Assembly (NCBI GenBank): GCA_016648135.1
Contig: JADDOH010008019.1
Span: forward strand, 5,001-69,000
Source: Agrypnia vestita
Taxonomy: Eukaryota > Arthropoda > Insecta > Trichoptera > Phryganeidae
DNA length: 64,000 nucleotides
Reading direction: 5' to 3'
Program-made: the position numbers and the translations under genes
In this document: one piece after another, positions 1 through 11,869 of the stretch
Numbering within the stretch: the first letter of the stretch is position 1
Layout of the letters: each line of letters starts with the position of its first letter
The notes under the pieces: generated by a model
Seen by the model: the letters and a program-made list of their open reading frames with translations, nothing else
Told to the model about the DNA's origin: nothing
The model's database searches: none

Positions 1-1282
1 TAGCACGAGCATGTAATAATGATATACGTACAAATACAAACAACTACTTAAGACCGATTCGACAGATACTAGCAATCTTTCAACACATCTCTAAGAACAT
101 GGTGAGTAGTATATAGCTATCAGCGAAGGCGTTCAGTGCCTTGGCAGCAAATAAGCACTGAATTGATTCGACGCCTTGCCTGCTGCACTGGAGGTTTATT
201 GTATTATAGCAGACAGTACCCTTCCAGTATTGTATTGTTCAAGAATATTCACTATTTATGTAACATAGTTATTTTGTGGATCAATCTTACTGCCAATTAA
301 AAATAAGTAATAGTTATGATTAAATGGTTACAAATTAATATATAGACGACATGGCTAGAATGTACGGGCTATTTTGATTACGTCTCCATTCCTCAGAACA
401 AAGTTGCGTGGTGCCCTGGAGACATCGTTGGTCAGTTATCGTACATATCACCTAAACCAGCCGTACGACCGGATGTGAGCCCTGGGTACGACCGGAAAAC
501 TTCAATGATTAATTTCCGCTATAGGACGATACATAATTAAGTTATACTCGTAGTTGACAAATAATAGCCGATAATGTAGCAGACTTTGATAGGCAAATAC
601 AAGCCTTGGTATAATGATAATCAGCAATTAAATATTTTTCGATTGATTGAGCAACATTGTAGGTTTATATTTTTAATATAACCTAATAATGTCTAAATAA
701 ATATTACTGAACAGAAATCCATTCGAAGGGGGCCCAGTACATCCCTGTGCGGTGAAGGAGAGCGAGCGCATAACAGGGTTGATTGGATGATCCGCGAGAA
801 AAGATCGCCCAAAATTAATAAAAATATTAGGTATAGTACCTTTGGATGATTGTTATATCTAGGTATGCAGTGTGTACATGGTGTGTATAGGAAAATTGAT
901 CCCATGATGTAGCGGCCAAGGATCGTTAAATTTCAACGGGACATGATAATGGTAGATAGTGAAGAAACATCAACTATGATTTGGGGAGTATCCGATAAAT
1001 TGTGGTTACGGTTGTTAGCCATTGATTGAATATAGACTACGGGCAGTCACTATTTAATTCTTATAAATCGTAAAACAGGCAAAACGTCGGTTGACGAATG
1101 GTTCTTCTGAGGACCAGATTTTGACGCCGGTTATCCCCAAAGAAATTAATACTAATATATTTTATTTATTTAATTAATAATACATATAATATTTTATTAC
1201 AAAGATACCTTGAAAATATTTTTTTGTATGTATGTACCTTATCAAAAAGAATTATGATTCATGTGTGTGATGAGGGATAACC
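1..1282. other. AT-rich intergenic DNA, no gene
   Basis: No reading frame here resembles a known protein. A slightly GC-richer patch lies at about 720-800. A short direct repeat GTACGACCGGA occurs twice near 460-500. I see nothing else that supports a function. Confidence 0.6.
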
Positions 1283-1294
1283 ATCATATAGGTA

Positions 1295-1732
1295 CTTACT
1301 TACTTACTTACCATCACGCCGTTTCCCCGAGGGGGTAGGCAGAGAGGATAGAGCGCCATACTCTTCTGTCCTGACATACAACTTTCGCTTCGTCTACATT
1401 CATACATCTTCGCATGCAAGCTCGACGGTTGTTCAGACTTCTAACAGGACCATCTTCCAGTATCTGGTTAATCTGGTCATGCCACGTCTTCCGTGGTCGC
1501 CCTCTTTTTCTGGCGCCGTCAACACTTGCATCATATATCTTTCTTACCATTCTTTCCTCATTCATTCGCTCAACATGCCCAAACCACCTGAGCGACCCTA
1601 TTTTTATTCTCTGTATTATGCTACGATCAGCTTTACATTCATTCCTAATATCTTCATTCTTTACTCTATCATACATGGATTTACCACACATACGTCTAAG
1701 GGACCTCATCTCCACTGCATTCAATCTACTCA
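1295..1732 (-). mobile_element. 5'-truncated LINE insertion with 12-bp target duplication
   Basis: The segment is flanked by perfect 12-bp copies of ATCATATAGGTA at 1283-1294 and 1733-1744. The 3' end of the element lies at the left, where the minus strand ends in four TAAG units, as is usual for LINEs with simple-repeat tails. The coding frame runs to the right-hand junction, so the copy was truncated during insertion by target-primed reverse transcription. It is the best-preserved of three related copies; the others are at 11.2-11.6 and 40.6-40.9 kb, on the same strand. Confidence 0.85.
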
Positions 1733-1733
1733 A
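1314..1733 (-). pseudogene. C-terminal tail of LINE ORF2 (reverse transcriptase)
   Basis: An open 139-codon frame encodes the region found after the RT domain in many insect non-LTR retrotransposons. Visible blocks are SLRRMCG (residues 11-17), RWFGHVERM (49-57), RGRPRKTW (77-84), the cysteine-containing CMRRCMNVDEAKVVCQDR (106-123) and WRSILSAYP near the end. The first codon is TTG at the insertion junction, so this is not a real start. The RT catalytic core is missing. No promoter or host function is implied. The clade (RTE-like, L2/CR1-like or other) cannot be settled from the tail alone. Confidence 0.85.
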
Positions 1734-1744
1734 TCATATAGGTA

Positions 1745-2094
1745 GGTAGTCTAATTTGTTAGACAATGTGAAAGGTAATTTATTATTTGTCTAATATTTC
1801 AAAAATCTTAATTTATAATACAATACAATAATACAATTTAGAATAAGTAGTCAAAAGAGACCAAACTCAATCACAAATGACAATTCTACAATAAATGAGA
1901 ATCCATTCGGCTTCACTGGGGGAATATGCATACAAACTGCAACCGTAAAACATTCACCATCATGTAAAATAAATTGAAAAAATCAAGCAATTGTACAGGT
2001 ATCTTTATCGATTAGAGGGAAGTACTCGACAGTATCTCCCACGAACAACTCGTAGCAGAACTAAAAGAGAACGGGATTGACCAAACGACCCTAA
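1745..2094. other. AT-rich spacer
   Basis: AT-rich sequence between two LINE remnants. It does not translate into LINE protein in any frame I checked, so the flanking pieces need not be one element. Confidence 0.4.
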
Positions 2095-2256
2095 ACGGGT
2101 CGCTTGCGTTAATATCGAAATAATCAGCATACGCTAATATTTGGACTAACTTTGTGTGTGTTCGCATTCAATCCAATACCCGAATCCCTTATGGCTTTTT
2201 CCAGTGCTATGTCAAACAAGAAACATACCAGGGCATTTCCTTGTCTTCAACCGTTT
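2095..2256 (-). pseudogene. LINE reverse transcriptase palm fragment
   Basis: The minus strand translates as RQGNALVCFLFDIALEKAI, matching the RQGDxLxCxLFNIALEK block before the catalytic motif of insect LINE RTs. After a frameshift it reads LAYADYFDI, a decayed form of the LAYADDIDI catalytic box in which the second catalytic Asp of YADD has become Tyr. There is an in-frame stop before RQG. It is a fragment with no possible activity. It lies upstream of the 1.3-1.7 kb tail in the right order, but that tail has its own target duplication, so it is probably a separate insertion. Confidence 0.65.
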
Positions 2257-4552
2257 TTTATCACTGATTTCGGTGTTTTTTCAGACAAAACGAAAAAAAA
2301 ATTTTTGTTTAAAAAATACTGTCTTAATAATAGTATCATCATAGGAACTCACCTTTAGGAAAAAAACGTGCTTTAGTAAAGTATCTCAGAAGGTCCGTTT
2401 ATAAATGCCCAACTTTCAAAGAACCAGCATATTGATCGTATTAGGAGAAGAATTGCTTCTAATGCGGGAAAATTGTACGGGTTTCAAATAATGTTTTCGA
2501 TGGCGCTATTCCATTCATTGTATTATTTCCAGAATTCCACTCCATTTATCTTACTTTTTCCACATCTGGGATTTTTCTACAAAACAAAATATTTACAAAA
2601 TCCACGAAATATAAGTAATGTCATTCGTCTATAATGAGAAAACATAAAACTTCTCAAATAAAAATAAAATAATTTTATTAAAGATTACTTTGTTGAGTTG
2701 AAAAATTATTAACTTAAAAAATATTGGTGTGAAAAGAGGTTGACGAAGAACTTTGATTGAATATTTTTATATAGATATCTTCTAAGAACACAATTACTGG
2801 ATTTTGTCCCCGAAGGGATGATTAATTGTAAGCCCTGGGCCATCGTATAAAAAAGACTACCACACACTTTCCTCATATTCATAGCTTTATCTCTCTGAGA
2901 CTTTTATTTATCTGAATTTAATATGAGTGATTTTTTTATATAAAAAATAATAAATATCTATCTGGAAGTATTTAACCTGACTGATTTAATTTTGTTCCTA
3001 TCTACCAACTTATCTACTCAAGGTACTATAGATCATTAGGCAATGTTTCAAAAACAACTCATTATAAGAAATCACAAAAAGTCACAGGCTCGAGAAAAAT
3101 TTAATTCATGCAATGTCCAATGTGTAAATTTTAATGTTATGTTTTGTTGCGACGTAAGTGTTTAAATTGATTATGGTATTTTTAACAGTTCTGCGTTTAA
3201 CTTAAATTTTTTAATTTATATTTGTCCTGATTTCTTTGTTAGTAAATTTATACATAAATATGCATGTACACATACACTGACTTAAGTATATGTGTACATG
3301 CATATTTATATACACATATACTGACTTAACTGCTGAAATTGGTAGGGTAGTTATTTAACTAATAAAATTTAAACTAACAGTTCTCTGTCCCAGGTTATTT
3401 ATGTACAAATTAACAAGAGTGAAAAATAAACGTTAAAGTCGATTACAGAGTTTTTTTAAAAGATTTTTTTTTGAAAAATTAACTACTTTTATAACGTTTC
3501 AATAGTCTTAAATCTTCGCATCTGTCAACAAGTTTTTAATTTTATCGTCAATAACGACGTTAAAGTTATCAAAATTGTTTATAATTACGTGACAACATTT
3601 TTAATAATACTGTCAAATGTCGTGTTATCAACATTCGAAAACGTAATTATTTTCATTTCTTATATTTATAATAAAATAAATATGTATATAATGTAAATAA
3701 TGGCGATGAAATACTTTTTGAAAATAAGGGATTGTTTTAAATACATGAAAAAGCTAATTTAAACAAGCCCACATTGGGAAATAGGGAAAAATTTTAGAAA
3801 ACCAAAAATAAAATATTTTTTGCCTTATTGTTAAAACTAGTATAACGAATAATAAATTGAGTTTATTATTATTTTTTTTAAATATGAAGAGATAGTTCAT
3901 ACTTTTAATTTTGAGAATTTTCATATTTATTTATCAAAAAACCTGATCTTTTTTATGATATTTTTCAGAATTATAAAAAAATATCATAATTCACGGCGTT
4001 AGAGGCGTAGCGAAAGTCCTTTTTAGATACCAAACAAGAATTCGTTATTCTAGATTGATTTATTTTGAGGATTGAAAAAGGTATAATAATATGGACGCTA
4101 GGATTACTGAAAGGCTTTGTGGATCGGACAATATGAAACCAAAAATTTATGGAGCATTTCTTGGAAATTAAATATAATTTGAGAAGTAAGAGTGATTCCT
4201 AAATTTCATTCTCCAGTTTCATTATTAAGTTATAACTATTTACGTTTAAGATGTAAAGTACAATTTAAGTCACAATTGTTTCCTTTCTATTGTTTTGTCC
4301 TTTCATAAATCTGGTCTATTCTATTAAATCTGTCAGTCAGGCTAGAGACCTGCTTTTATTACGCAGTGATATTTTTCGGACGTGATAGATATATAAGATA
4401 TTTATTTCGTTTCAATATTTTTGCTTTGATCCATAATCATTCTACCATATTCATTTGAATAAACATAGATAAAATCTAATTCTTTGGCTTATTTCTATTC
4501 TCCAGGATAGGTCCGTATATCAAAACCTTATCGGTTTGTTTATGTTTATTCG
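2257..4552. other. AT-rich DNA without genes
   Basis: Very AT-rich, with short palindromes: a 21-bp perfect stem at 3254-3309 (listed separately) and a 13-bp stem at 3953-3965/3977-3989. The 4490-4535 segment on the minus strand reads KVLIYGPILE, weakly like the LINE motif after the RT domain. No gene is supported. Confidence 0.4.
3254..3309. repeat. Perfect 21-bp inverted repeat
   Basis: Arms 3254-3274 and 3289-3309 are exact reverse complements (ATAAATATGCATGTACACATA is 21 bases including its first A) around a 14-nt loop. The motif ACTGACTTAA occurs in the loop and again just after the right arm. This could be a tiny foldback element or the core of a MITE. No protein is linked to it. Confidence 0.75.
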
Positions 4553-4737
4553 ATACCAAATGCTTTATATCTGGTTCCCATGTCGCTACTTTTAGTAATA
4601 TGAACGCCCAAGTGGATTATTCAGTCAATCCATGTCTTGAACATATACCAAAACGCTTTATATCTGGTTCCTATGTCGCCACTTTTAGTAATATGAACGC
4701 CCAAGTAGATTCTTTAGTGAATCGATGTCTTGAACTT
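4553..4737. repeat. Two-copy tandem duplication, unit 92-93 bp
   Basis: 4553-4644 and 4645-4737 are about 90 percent identical. Minus-strand translation of each unit gives a stretch like IHLGVHITKSSDMGTRYKAF, resembling the FKYLG-type block downstream of LINE RT domains, so the duplicated unit may derive from a decayed LINE. The duplication itself is certain; the LINE origin is tentative. Confidence 0.65.
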
Positions 4738-4827
4738 ATTTTATAAAATTGATTTCAGAAAATAATAAATCTGTTAATTATAAATTATAGAAATAAACTT
4801 TGTTTACACCACTTTTTTCTTAAAAAA

Positions 4828-4870
4828 AATTCGACATGTTTCAGAGCCCATCGCCCCCTCGTCAGGATAA
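4828..4870 (-). ncRNA. Decayed hammerhead-like motif
   Basis: On the minus strand CTGACGA (4859-4865) is followed by a G-rich/CTCT pairing segment, then GAAA (4839-4842) and CATGTC, giving the order CUGANGA, stem II, GAAA, short helix III and a GUC triplet. Helix I is only about 2 bp, so this copy is probably inactive. Penelope-like retroelements are known to carry hammerhead motifs with minimal helix III. No Penelope coding sequence is seen nearby. Confidence 0.3.
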
Positions 4871-5170
4871 TAAATGTATACTAACAAATTAAATTTAAAA
4901 ATCGAAGTATAGATAATCAAAAAAAAAATCAACAAAAAATTGGTGTAAAAAGTTAATTTCTATAAATTGTAATTATAATATCACCACGAAATAATTATGC
5001 TGTGTTTGAAGAAGAAATCTGTTATTTGTTCATGTGCCAGCTTAATTGCTGTACGTGCAATCTATGGCAGGCATCCCTTGAGTTCGCCACTACTATTCTA
5101 GTTGACAATGCTTCTACAGGGGACGGCTTTTTCAATCTCCCCACGGCGATGCGCGATTATCACCCTACGG

Positions 5171-5210
5171 TTGTATGACTATCACTGAGATCCCAGTGAT
5201 AGTCATACAA
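5171..5210. repeat. Perfect 17-bp stem-loop
   Basis: Arms 5171-5187 and 5194-5210 (TTGTATGACTATCACTG and its reverse complement) are exact around the 6-nt loop AGATCC. It could be a foldback remnant or a transcribed hairpin. Confidence 0.75.
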
Positions 5211-5359
5211 GCGGAGAGAAATAAAAGCCAAAAAAATAACGAAAATTTCATAGATATAATTTAGCAGTATAATGATTTTACAAGAACAATCACCTAGGTA
5301 AGGAATGAAGGCAGTTGTGATTGATTAAAGAGAAAAATTAAATCTACCCCATGTTAGTT

Positions 5360-5830
5360 GTTTCGTCGCTTGCTCATTTTACCGCCGCGCTCGGCTGCAC
5401 TTCTTAGTGTCCCGGTTCTATTTTTTTCCCTGGTCCCGCCAATCCGCTTTCGTGGCAAGGAGCCAACTGATTCGCGTTTCCACTTATCCTGGTAGTGACT
5501 TTTTCTGCGATCTTTGCCTCGTTGTGCTAGAGAGATGGATCATTACCCTGACAGATCAGCTGTCCATCCTGCTTTACCAGTCAGATGCTTCCTTCTGCTG
5601 GATTTGCTTGGCCAGATCCTGGTCTCTTCGTGGTCTCCTGACTATTCTTAACTGCCTAGCCGCTCCTGCCCTGACATTTTCCCGAACACCTGGCTTCACT
5701 TAGATTCGCGCATTTAGATCCTTTTACGGTCTCCACTCTAGAAGCTAGAAGCAGTGGCCACCCGCCGATCTTCAACTATCATTTGCACTATTAGGCCTCG
5801 ACCTCTTACTGTCAATCACGAAATGCGAAT
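5360..5830. other. GC-richer block of unknown origin
   Basis: This stretch is clearly less AT-rich than its surroundings. The plus strand is open from 5407 to 5703 (98 codons), but the product resembles no family I know. The minus strand has fragments with interspersed stops and a basic stretch (RRPRRDQDLAKQIQQKEA) that could be decayed retroelement gag. I would not call a gene. Confidence 0.3.
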
Positions 5831-6180
5831 TACGAACTGCCCATTGGGAACTCTGGATACCACATAAACTGTCACATAAACCATTTTATTCCATCTCCAA
5901 TATTCATTGTTTTCAATTTGCAACTTTTGCCTTTTGGAGTTGAAGTGAAAAAAACATAAATTATGAAATAATGAAAACACGGAATGTTGAAAATTTTTAG
6001 TCATATTATGAGACATCCAGAAACAAAATTTATGCACCTCGTCATTGACTGTCATCATCATTATCTTGGCTAAAAATATTAAATTACGATATAACGAAAG
6101 TACGACAAAATTATTTTGTGCCGCTGCAAGCACGGAAGTTATCGCCAAAATGGTGGCTAGCGTTCGATAACTGGAAAATG

Positions 6181-6381
6181 TTATTCTTCCCCATTAAATT
6201 CTGGGAGAGCCATCGTGATGCCAGCCAAAAATATCAGGCTCCATCTGTTCCAGCTTGCATCATTCCTGACGGCTTATTTAATTGAGCCGTTGATTGCAGA
6301 CTCCACAAATTCCATCAATCTAGTAGGTGATCTTCCAAGGGGAGAAATTTCCTCGACTACGCCTTGTACTACCGGCCTTTT
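6181..6381 (-). pseudogene. LINE ORF2 C-terminal tail, second family
   Basis: A single frame of 67 codons with one internal stop reads QGVVEEISPLGRSPTRLMEF, then SIK-stop-AVRNDASWNRWS, ending EFNGEE. The GRSPTRxxxxV block followed by a conserved WNRW is the post-RT tail of a LINE family distinct from the 1.3 kb one. The 5' part is missing. Weak same-style similarity (SHIMRHPET) on the opposite strand at about 6000-6050 is too short to call. Confidence 0.6.
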
Positions 6382-6399
6382 TATTGTATCAATACGTCT

Positions 6400-7735
6400 T
6401 GTGATATGTGTGACGTATGTGTATTCGTACTGTGGACGAAAGACGAGTTAGATATTGGTAGACAAGGAAGACATTGATAGACAAGGTAGACATTTATTTC
6501 ATGTAAAATTTTGTTATTTATTCTTTGCCACAGCATCACATCTCTAACGCGTCAATCTACCTATGCTCTTATTGTGTCAGCGTCCATGAAAAAACCCGAA
6601 AAACATCAGAAGAAGAAATGAACTGGACGATTTTTAAGTAAAATGGTGAATTAATAAAAAATAATCATACTACTAAACTCCTTTGTCAAGATCGACGAAT
6701 CCAAGACGCGCATGCGTCAGTAAGTATTCGCGTTTGCCTATGATAATTGCAAGCAGTCACGTAATTACAGGCGAATAATATGCATGTATGTGATTTCTAT
6801 ATAAGCAATAGTATTTTCTAAGTGAATTTCGCATTCACCTCACCAGGAATGTTGATCCACATTTTACCGAAAGAAAATAACACAATTATAATTAAAGTGT
6901 AAAAATAATTATTATATTTTTACTTCAAAATATTGATATTAGAATTTTTAGTAAAATATTAAATTGACTTTATTTTATTAAACAAAATATTTAATTCATA
7001 ACATATTTGATTCACACTTTGAATATTGCATTGCAATATTAAATACAAAACAATATACTTCATCGATTCTAAAATAAAGCGGATTCATTTTAGAAACACA
7101 GTTAGCAGTTGGAATTTTAATTGTTATTTTAATAAACTTTTTGGTTCTCTAATTCGGAATGTGTTCCGAGGCGCAAAAAAGCAAAATTGCTAAATAAAAA
7201 ATAACGAGTGACGTTTTAAATAGTTTGCCTCCTACCAATATTAATTGTGGCAGACGTTTTTTTATATTAAATGTATTCTTAAAATTCAGAAGTATCAGTT
7301 TAAGTGGTAAATTTTGAAAGAGACTCCATCTTTTGTTAAGGATGTCATGAAAATTGACTTTCTTTGATTTCACAGAAAAGCCGTTTCTGAATAAATTTTT
7401 CCGTAAAATTAAAATAATGGATGATGACGAGAAAACCTATTAAAAAAACCTACTTCTATTAAATGTTTGTGTATAAAATGTACTAGTATTACGATACAAT
7501 CTCATACAATACAAGGGATTTTATACAAGCGTTATCTTTTGATAGTTGTATCTGATTTCAATCAAAAATTTCTGAGAAGTTCATTGAGTAGATTGAGCCA
7601 ATTCCTTAATTATACTATCTTTTATGCCATGCGGCAGTTGTTAAAAATCTTAACTACCTTTATATTGGTATAAGACAAAATATTTATAACGATAACAAAA
7701 AAATACTTTTTTGTTTTTTTATTTTATTTTAATTT
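6400..7735. other. AT-rich DNA without genes
   Basis: No recognisable coding sequence or structured repeat. A minus-strand frame at 7149-7373 is compositionally driven. Confidence 0.45.
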
Positions 7736-7778
7736 TATTTTAAACAGCGCCATCTGTTGGACGTCAAAGCAACACACC

Positions 7779-7925
7779 CTATCTATACCTATAAAACTCA
7801 ATGTCAGTTTTCTATACAAATCTACACCGTTTGTTCCATCTGACTCAAATTTTGCGTAATTATTCTTTATGATCCGACGGGTAACGAATTTCCTCCCCAG
7901 AAATCCCATCCGTCCCAGCATTGAT
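7779..7925 (-). repeat. Dispersed repeat, single-unit relative of the 36-37 kb array
   Basis: Read on the minus strand this contains GGGACGGATGGGATTTC, then TTACCCGTCGGATC, AAAATTTGAGTCAGATGGAA, GGTGTAGATTTGTATAG and the terminal TTGAGTTTTATAGGTATAG. The same modules in the same order occur on the plus strand at 36239-37250. Here the central module occurs once; there it is repeated about eight times. The family is noncoding and I cannot name it. Confidence 0.75.
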
Positions 7926-8202
7926 TAAATGGAACATTGTTTTTATTAGAGACTTTGTAAAACAATGGAACCTTTATTATCCCTCCACAAACTTATATTT
8001 AACTTAATCCTAAGCCCGTGCAATGCTGAGTAGTAACAGCTAGTAAGAAATGAAATATAAAGACTGCCAGTATTAGATAAATTTTTACATTTAACACAAC
8101 TGACTTAAAAAAATTGAAATAAATGTAAAATACTCGTATGTATTTTTTGATAAAATATTTTTCTATATGTTTCATAAGAATAAAATAGCCGTAAAATAAT
8201 GA

Positions 8203-8400
8203 AAAATCATGGGGCATATTAATAAACTTGCGTGTAACCCGGGCCGCGCCCTGATTAAAATGTCACAATCGGGCGCCCAGGCCTCACTAGCGGCTAGTCA
8301 TCATCAGTGTTGTTGTTAGCCTAACTTCAGCGACTTACGGACAGACAGACATTCGAAATAAGGATAGGTAATTATCTAATGTAGAAATATGCATGTATGT
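8203..8400. repeat. Dispersed repeat, partner at 50.9-51.1 kb
   Basis: Shared features with 50919-51100 include a GTAA-C-CG start, a GGCGCCCAGGCCTC-like segment, CTAGTCAGTGTTGTT-like text and ACATTCGAAAT followed by a short AT-rich end. Same strand in both places. The leader resembles the 'actagc..cccg' start seen at 33.8 and 35.8 kb, so these may be branches of one superfamily. No coding capacity. Confidence 0.6.
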
Positions 8401-8937
8401 ATGCAAAAATCCAATAAAATACTTTTGAATGTTGTATATTATTTTTATTTTACTAAAAAGTGCTAATAATTTGTAAAATAGATTGAATTTACTTTTATAA
8501 AACGGAACATAAATTATCTTACCTTATTAATGCGTCATTAGATTTCAGCTGTTTCTTGTTATACAGGTAGTAATAGTATCAAACAGTAATATTTTTATTT
8601 TTTGTTAGGACGTTTTGCTAGGATCTTCTGTAATTCCATAAATATTTCAAATTTTCTTCTACAATATAGTTATAGAATCACACACATGTATTCATACTCA
8701 ATCTTTTTGTATGTCTGTTTATTGAAACCTTATTTATTTTTACTTTTTTAATTGCAAACAAAATAAATATCTCGATAACATAACATACAGAATTCGTAAA
8801 ATGTGTCAAAATTCTAGCCGTCAACCAACTTATAAAATAGGCTCAATTTAAAAGTGAACTATAAGACATGTGTCCGTATACGATGATGCATTTTTATCGA
8901 TTGTTGCGTTAGTTTCGATACAAATTAAATTAAATGA

Positions 8938-9165
8938 TAAAAACCCTGTAGAAAGTCCAATTGGAATGTTTCCCAATTGAAATTCGAAGGTTTTTATTAT
9001 TTTATTTGACTTGTATTAAAGGGAATGAATTTTTCATATTGATTAAAGTTACTATTATTACAGTCCAACGTTTTACAAAAATAAGGCAGAAATTGAAAAA
9101 AACTATTGATATAATATATAGATCATGGTTGCTTGAACATTTTTGACTCATAATCAAGGCAGGAG
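8938..9165. repeat. Dispersed repeat, partner at 55.8-56.0 kb
   Basis: Nearly identical blocks (TTTGACTTGTATTAAAGGGA, CCAACGTTTTA, TTTTCGACTCATAATCAA versus TTTTTGACTCATAATCAA) occur in the same order at 55780-56015. Noncoding, unclassified. Confidence 0.7.
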
Positions 9166-9309
9166 TATAGTCTTGCGAGGTAATTAATATTTTCCAAATA
9201 ATCTTGTATATGTTTAGTATTGTATATCGCCGCTGTATATATAATAAATCCTATGTACCGTTTAGTACATTCTGAGACGAACGAATCAATTTGACAATTT
9301 TTCATATTA

Positions 9310-10960
9310 ATAGTGGAGATATACTAAAAAAAACATTGCCATTCATCTGGAAAGTCTGCCTAGTAATTATTAATAAAATATATATAAATCTAGTCTGTGC
9401 AATTATTTTTTAAAACAGTTTTATTCGTTTATCTCAGAATGTACTAAAACGCCACCTAGGATTAATTTTGTATACAGCGACGATATGTTAATTCATCATT
9501 TAGAAAACTTACGATTCGAACGTGTGTTTGTTATGTAGGTAAATGTTTTATACAAAAGAAGATTGAATTGAATATGAATTTTTTGCACAATCCAAAAATA
9601 AATACTTCACATAAATGATAGGTATATGTATGTCCCGTATGAGCGATAAATCGTAAATAAAATAAGATTAATTGAAACAAATTGTCAAAGAAGGCCGCGT
9701 GATTCAGAAAGATTTTTCAAAAATAAATGCATTGCGTTTTAGAATTGTCGTGAGTATCGTGATAATTTTTATTTCACCAGTCTGGTGATTAATATTAAAA
9801 AAACAATCCATGTTTTGTTTTCGTTAAAATAATATGATATTTATCAATGGCGAACGGTTATATGTTGGCGCAATATTTTTAAAATTTTCAACGTAGTTAA
9901 TTTTCATTTCATTAATATCCTGTTAAGATTTTCTTCATTCTTACTTAATGCCAATATTGAAACATAGAGGCCTACATCAAATAAGACACTGCTTGTTATG
10001 CACCTCCAAAAGCTGACTCCAGGGTGTTCACAACCAGATGCGACGTATTCATCTATCGTTGTAGCCCTCTTCCTAGTCATTTTCGTACTAAAGTCATACC
10101 TTTGATTATTCTATTTTTAGGCATTGTTTATCACATTGATAAACAATGTAGTCAAAAATTGTACAAAACTCTTGCATACTATCACAATATAATAATCATA
10201 ATTAAACTGTTAGAACGTATCTGCTTGCGTGTTCCATCCCGCGAAATTAGAAGTCACGCAGGTTTTGCTTAAAAACTGCAGCCAACAACCACTTTTCAAA
10301 TTTTCCACTGTAAAGGCTACCTAGACTAGCAGACAGATACGAACAGTTAGACGTTTTTGCCACTGATATTACTTAATTCAGAAATATTTTGAAAGATGTT
10401 TTAAAGAATAACTAGACACGTCTATTATGTATTTAAAGAAGTGGTTATCATGAGATATTATTTGTCAATTAGATATCAAGGAGTTGTTTGTGAAAGACTC
10501 TTCCAATTATCTTATCAGTAGTTGCCAGCATCTCGGGATGTTTTTATGCGTTGCCTTTCATGGCCTCGGTGTCAGTTATTGATGGGGTTTGGGAGATGTT
10601 TTGTGTAATACATGGTAGTTGTACCTTTGCAAAGTGCTGCTAATACTTGTTTAGGCTAATGTTATTCTTTATTTTTTTTTACCAAATCAGTATTATATAA
10701 AAACGCTCTAAGGTGCGTTAAATGAATAGATAAAAAAATAAGGCAGTTTGATTTGGTTGGATTGTTTGCAGGAATGAGGAAAAACGTTTGTCATGTTTTC
10801 CATGGACTACATGATAGAATTATCCACTTCCATACAGATAATGTGTTTCATACCGATAATTTCAATCATCGTATAAATGTTTCAATTTAATTTAAAATTT
10901 TTAAATCCTCTAAAAGTTTATCATAATTTTATTGATTATTCAGGTATTGAAACAAAAATG
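9310..10960. other. AT-rich DNA with one small perfect hairpin
   Basis: No gene is supported. A perfect 12-bp stem with a 3-nt loop (CATTGTTTATCA, loop CAT) lies at 10122-10148. The sequence around 10.5-10.6 kb is somewhat less AT-rich but unrecognised. Confidence 0.45.
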
Positions 10961-10964
10961 GTTG

Positions 10965-11060
10965 TTTTATTCGAACCATTTACATGTATAGATATTCCAT
11001 TCTCGAAGATTCGCTGGATTCTTATCACAGTTTCAAAAAGGTAACTCTCACCATGGGGTC
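10965..11060. repeat. Dispersed repeat with a small heat-shock-type motif
   Basis: Homologous to about 32204-32290: CGAACC, TAGATATTC, ATTCTC and TTCGCTGGA occur in the same order. This copy holds TTCtcGAAgaTTC at 11000-11012, three alternating pentamers of the heat-shock-factor pattern. The 32.2 kb copy has lost the middle GAA. Confidence 0.55.
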
Positions 11061-11212
11061 AAGGACGTACTGAATAATTCTTACGCGGACGTAGCAGTGC
11101 GTAGATTTTGCGCACGCTTGGAGTATTATTACATCAATAGTACTCTAACGACCTGAGCATATAAAGAAATGTTCAATTTTTCGCGAGATAGAGAAGCAAA
11201 ATTGTTTGTGTA

Positions 11213-11600
11213 ACTAACTTAACTAATTTACTATCACGCCGTTTCCCCTTGGAGGTAGGCAGAGAGGATAAAGCGTCATACTCTTCCGTCCTGACATACA
11301 ACTCTCGCCTCATCCACATTCATACATCTTCGCATGCAAGCTTGACGGTTTTTGAGGCTTCTAACGGGACCATCTTCCAGTACCTGGTTAATCTGGTCAT
11401 GCCACGTCTTCCACGGTCGCCCTCTCTTTCTGGCGCCGTCAACATATGCATTATATATCTTTCTTACCATTCTTTCCTCATTCTTTGGCTCAACATGCCC
11501 AAATCACCTGTGCGACCCTGTTTTAATTGTATGAATTATGCAACGATCTGCATGCAACGATGCAACGATTTATTCTTTACTCTATCATTCTTTACTCTAT
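11213..11600 (-). pseudogene. LINE ORF2 tail, second copy of the 1.3-kb family
   Basis: Clearly homologous to 1295-1732 (ARKRGRPWKTWHDQIN, ACMRRCMNVDEARVVCQD). Two conserved tryptophans have become TGA stops: in R-stop-FGHVE and at V-stop-R near the C terminus. The 5' end carries a duplicated TTCTTTACTCTATCA. The TAAG tail is degenerate (TTAGTTAAGTTAG-like) and no convincing target duplication is visible. It is older than the 1.3-kb copy. Confidence 0.8.
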
Positions 11601-11869
11601 CATTCTTGTTTGTCCAACTTGTTTGTCATCATATTATTATATTTATGCTTTTTTAGTAAAATAGCAATATTTTTTGTAAATATATGACAATTATCATCGC
11701 AAAGCCATTTAAGCTACAAAACAGACAATAATAAAATAATGCAAGGATTGAAATTATAATAAAGCAAGAAGACATTAAGTTGTTAAACGTTTTACTTAAA
11801 ACTTTTTACGGTATTTTCTATCACGGTGTGGTATAAATGAGCGTCATATGTCCGACAATTTTGTGGGAG

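Noticed and set aside
1314..1733. A host regulatory protein
   Set aside because: Target duplication, TAAG tail and two homologous broken copies show it is a LINE remnant.
1414..1749. Plus-strand frames opposite the LINE tail
   Set aside because: Shadows of the minus-strand LINE coding sequence.
5407..5703. 98-codon plus-strand frame in a GC-richer block
   Set aside because: No recognisable motif, no splice or promoter context; low stop frequency from GC content explains it.
11202..11613. TTGTTTGT as an 8-bp target duplication of the 11.2-kb LINE copy
   Set aside because: Too short, occurs more than once on the right side, and does not sit at the homology boundary.
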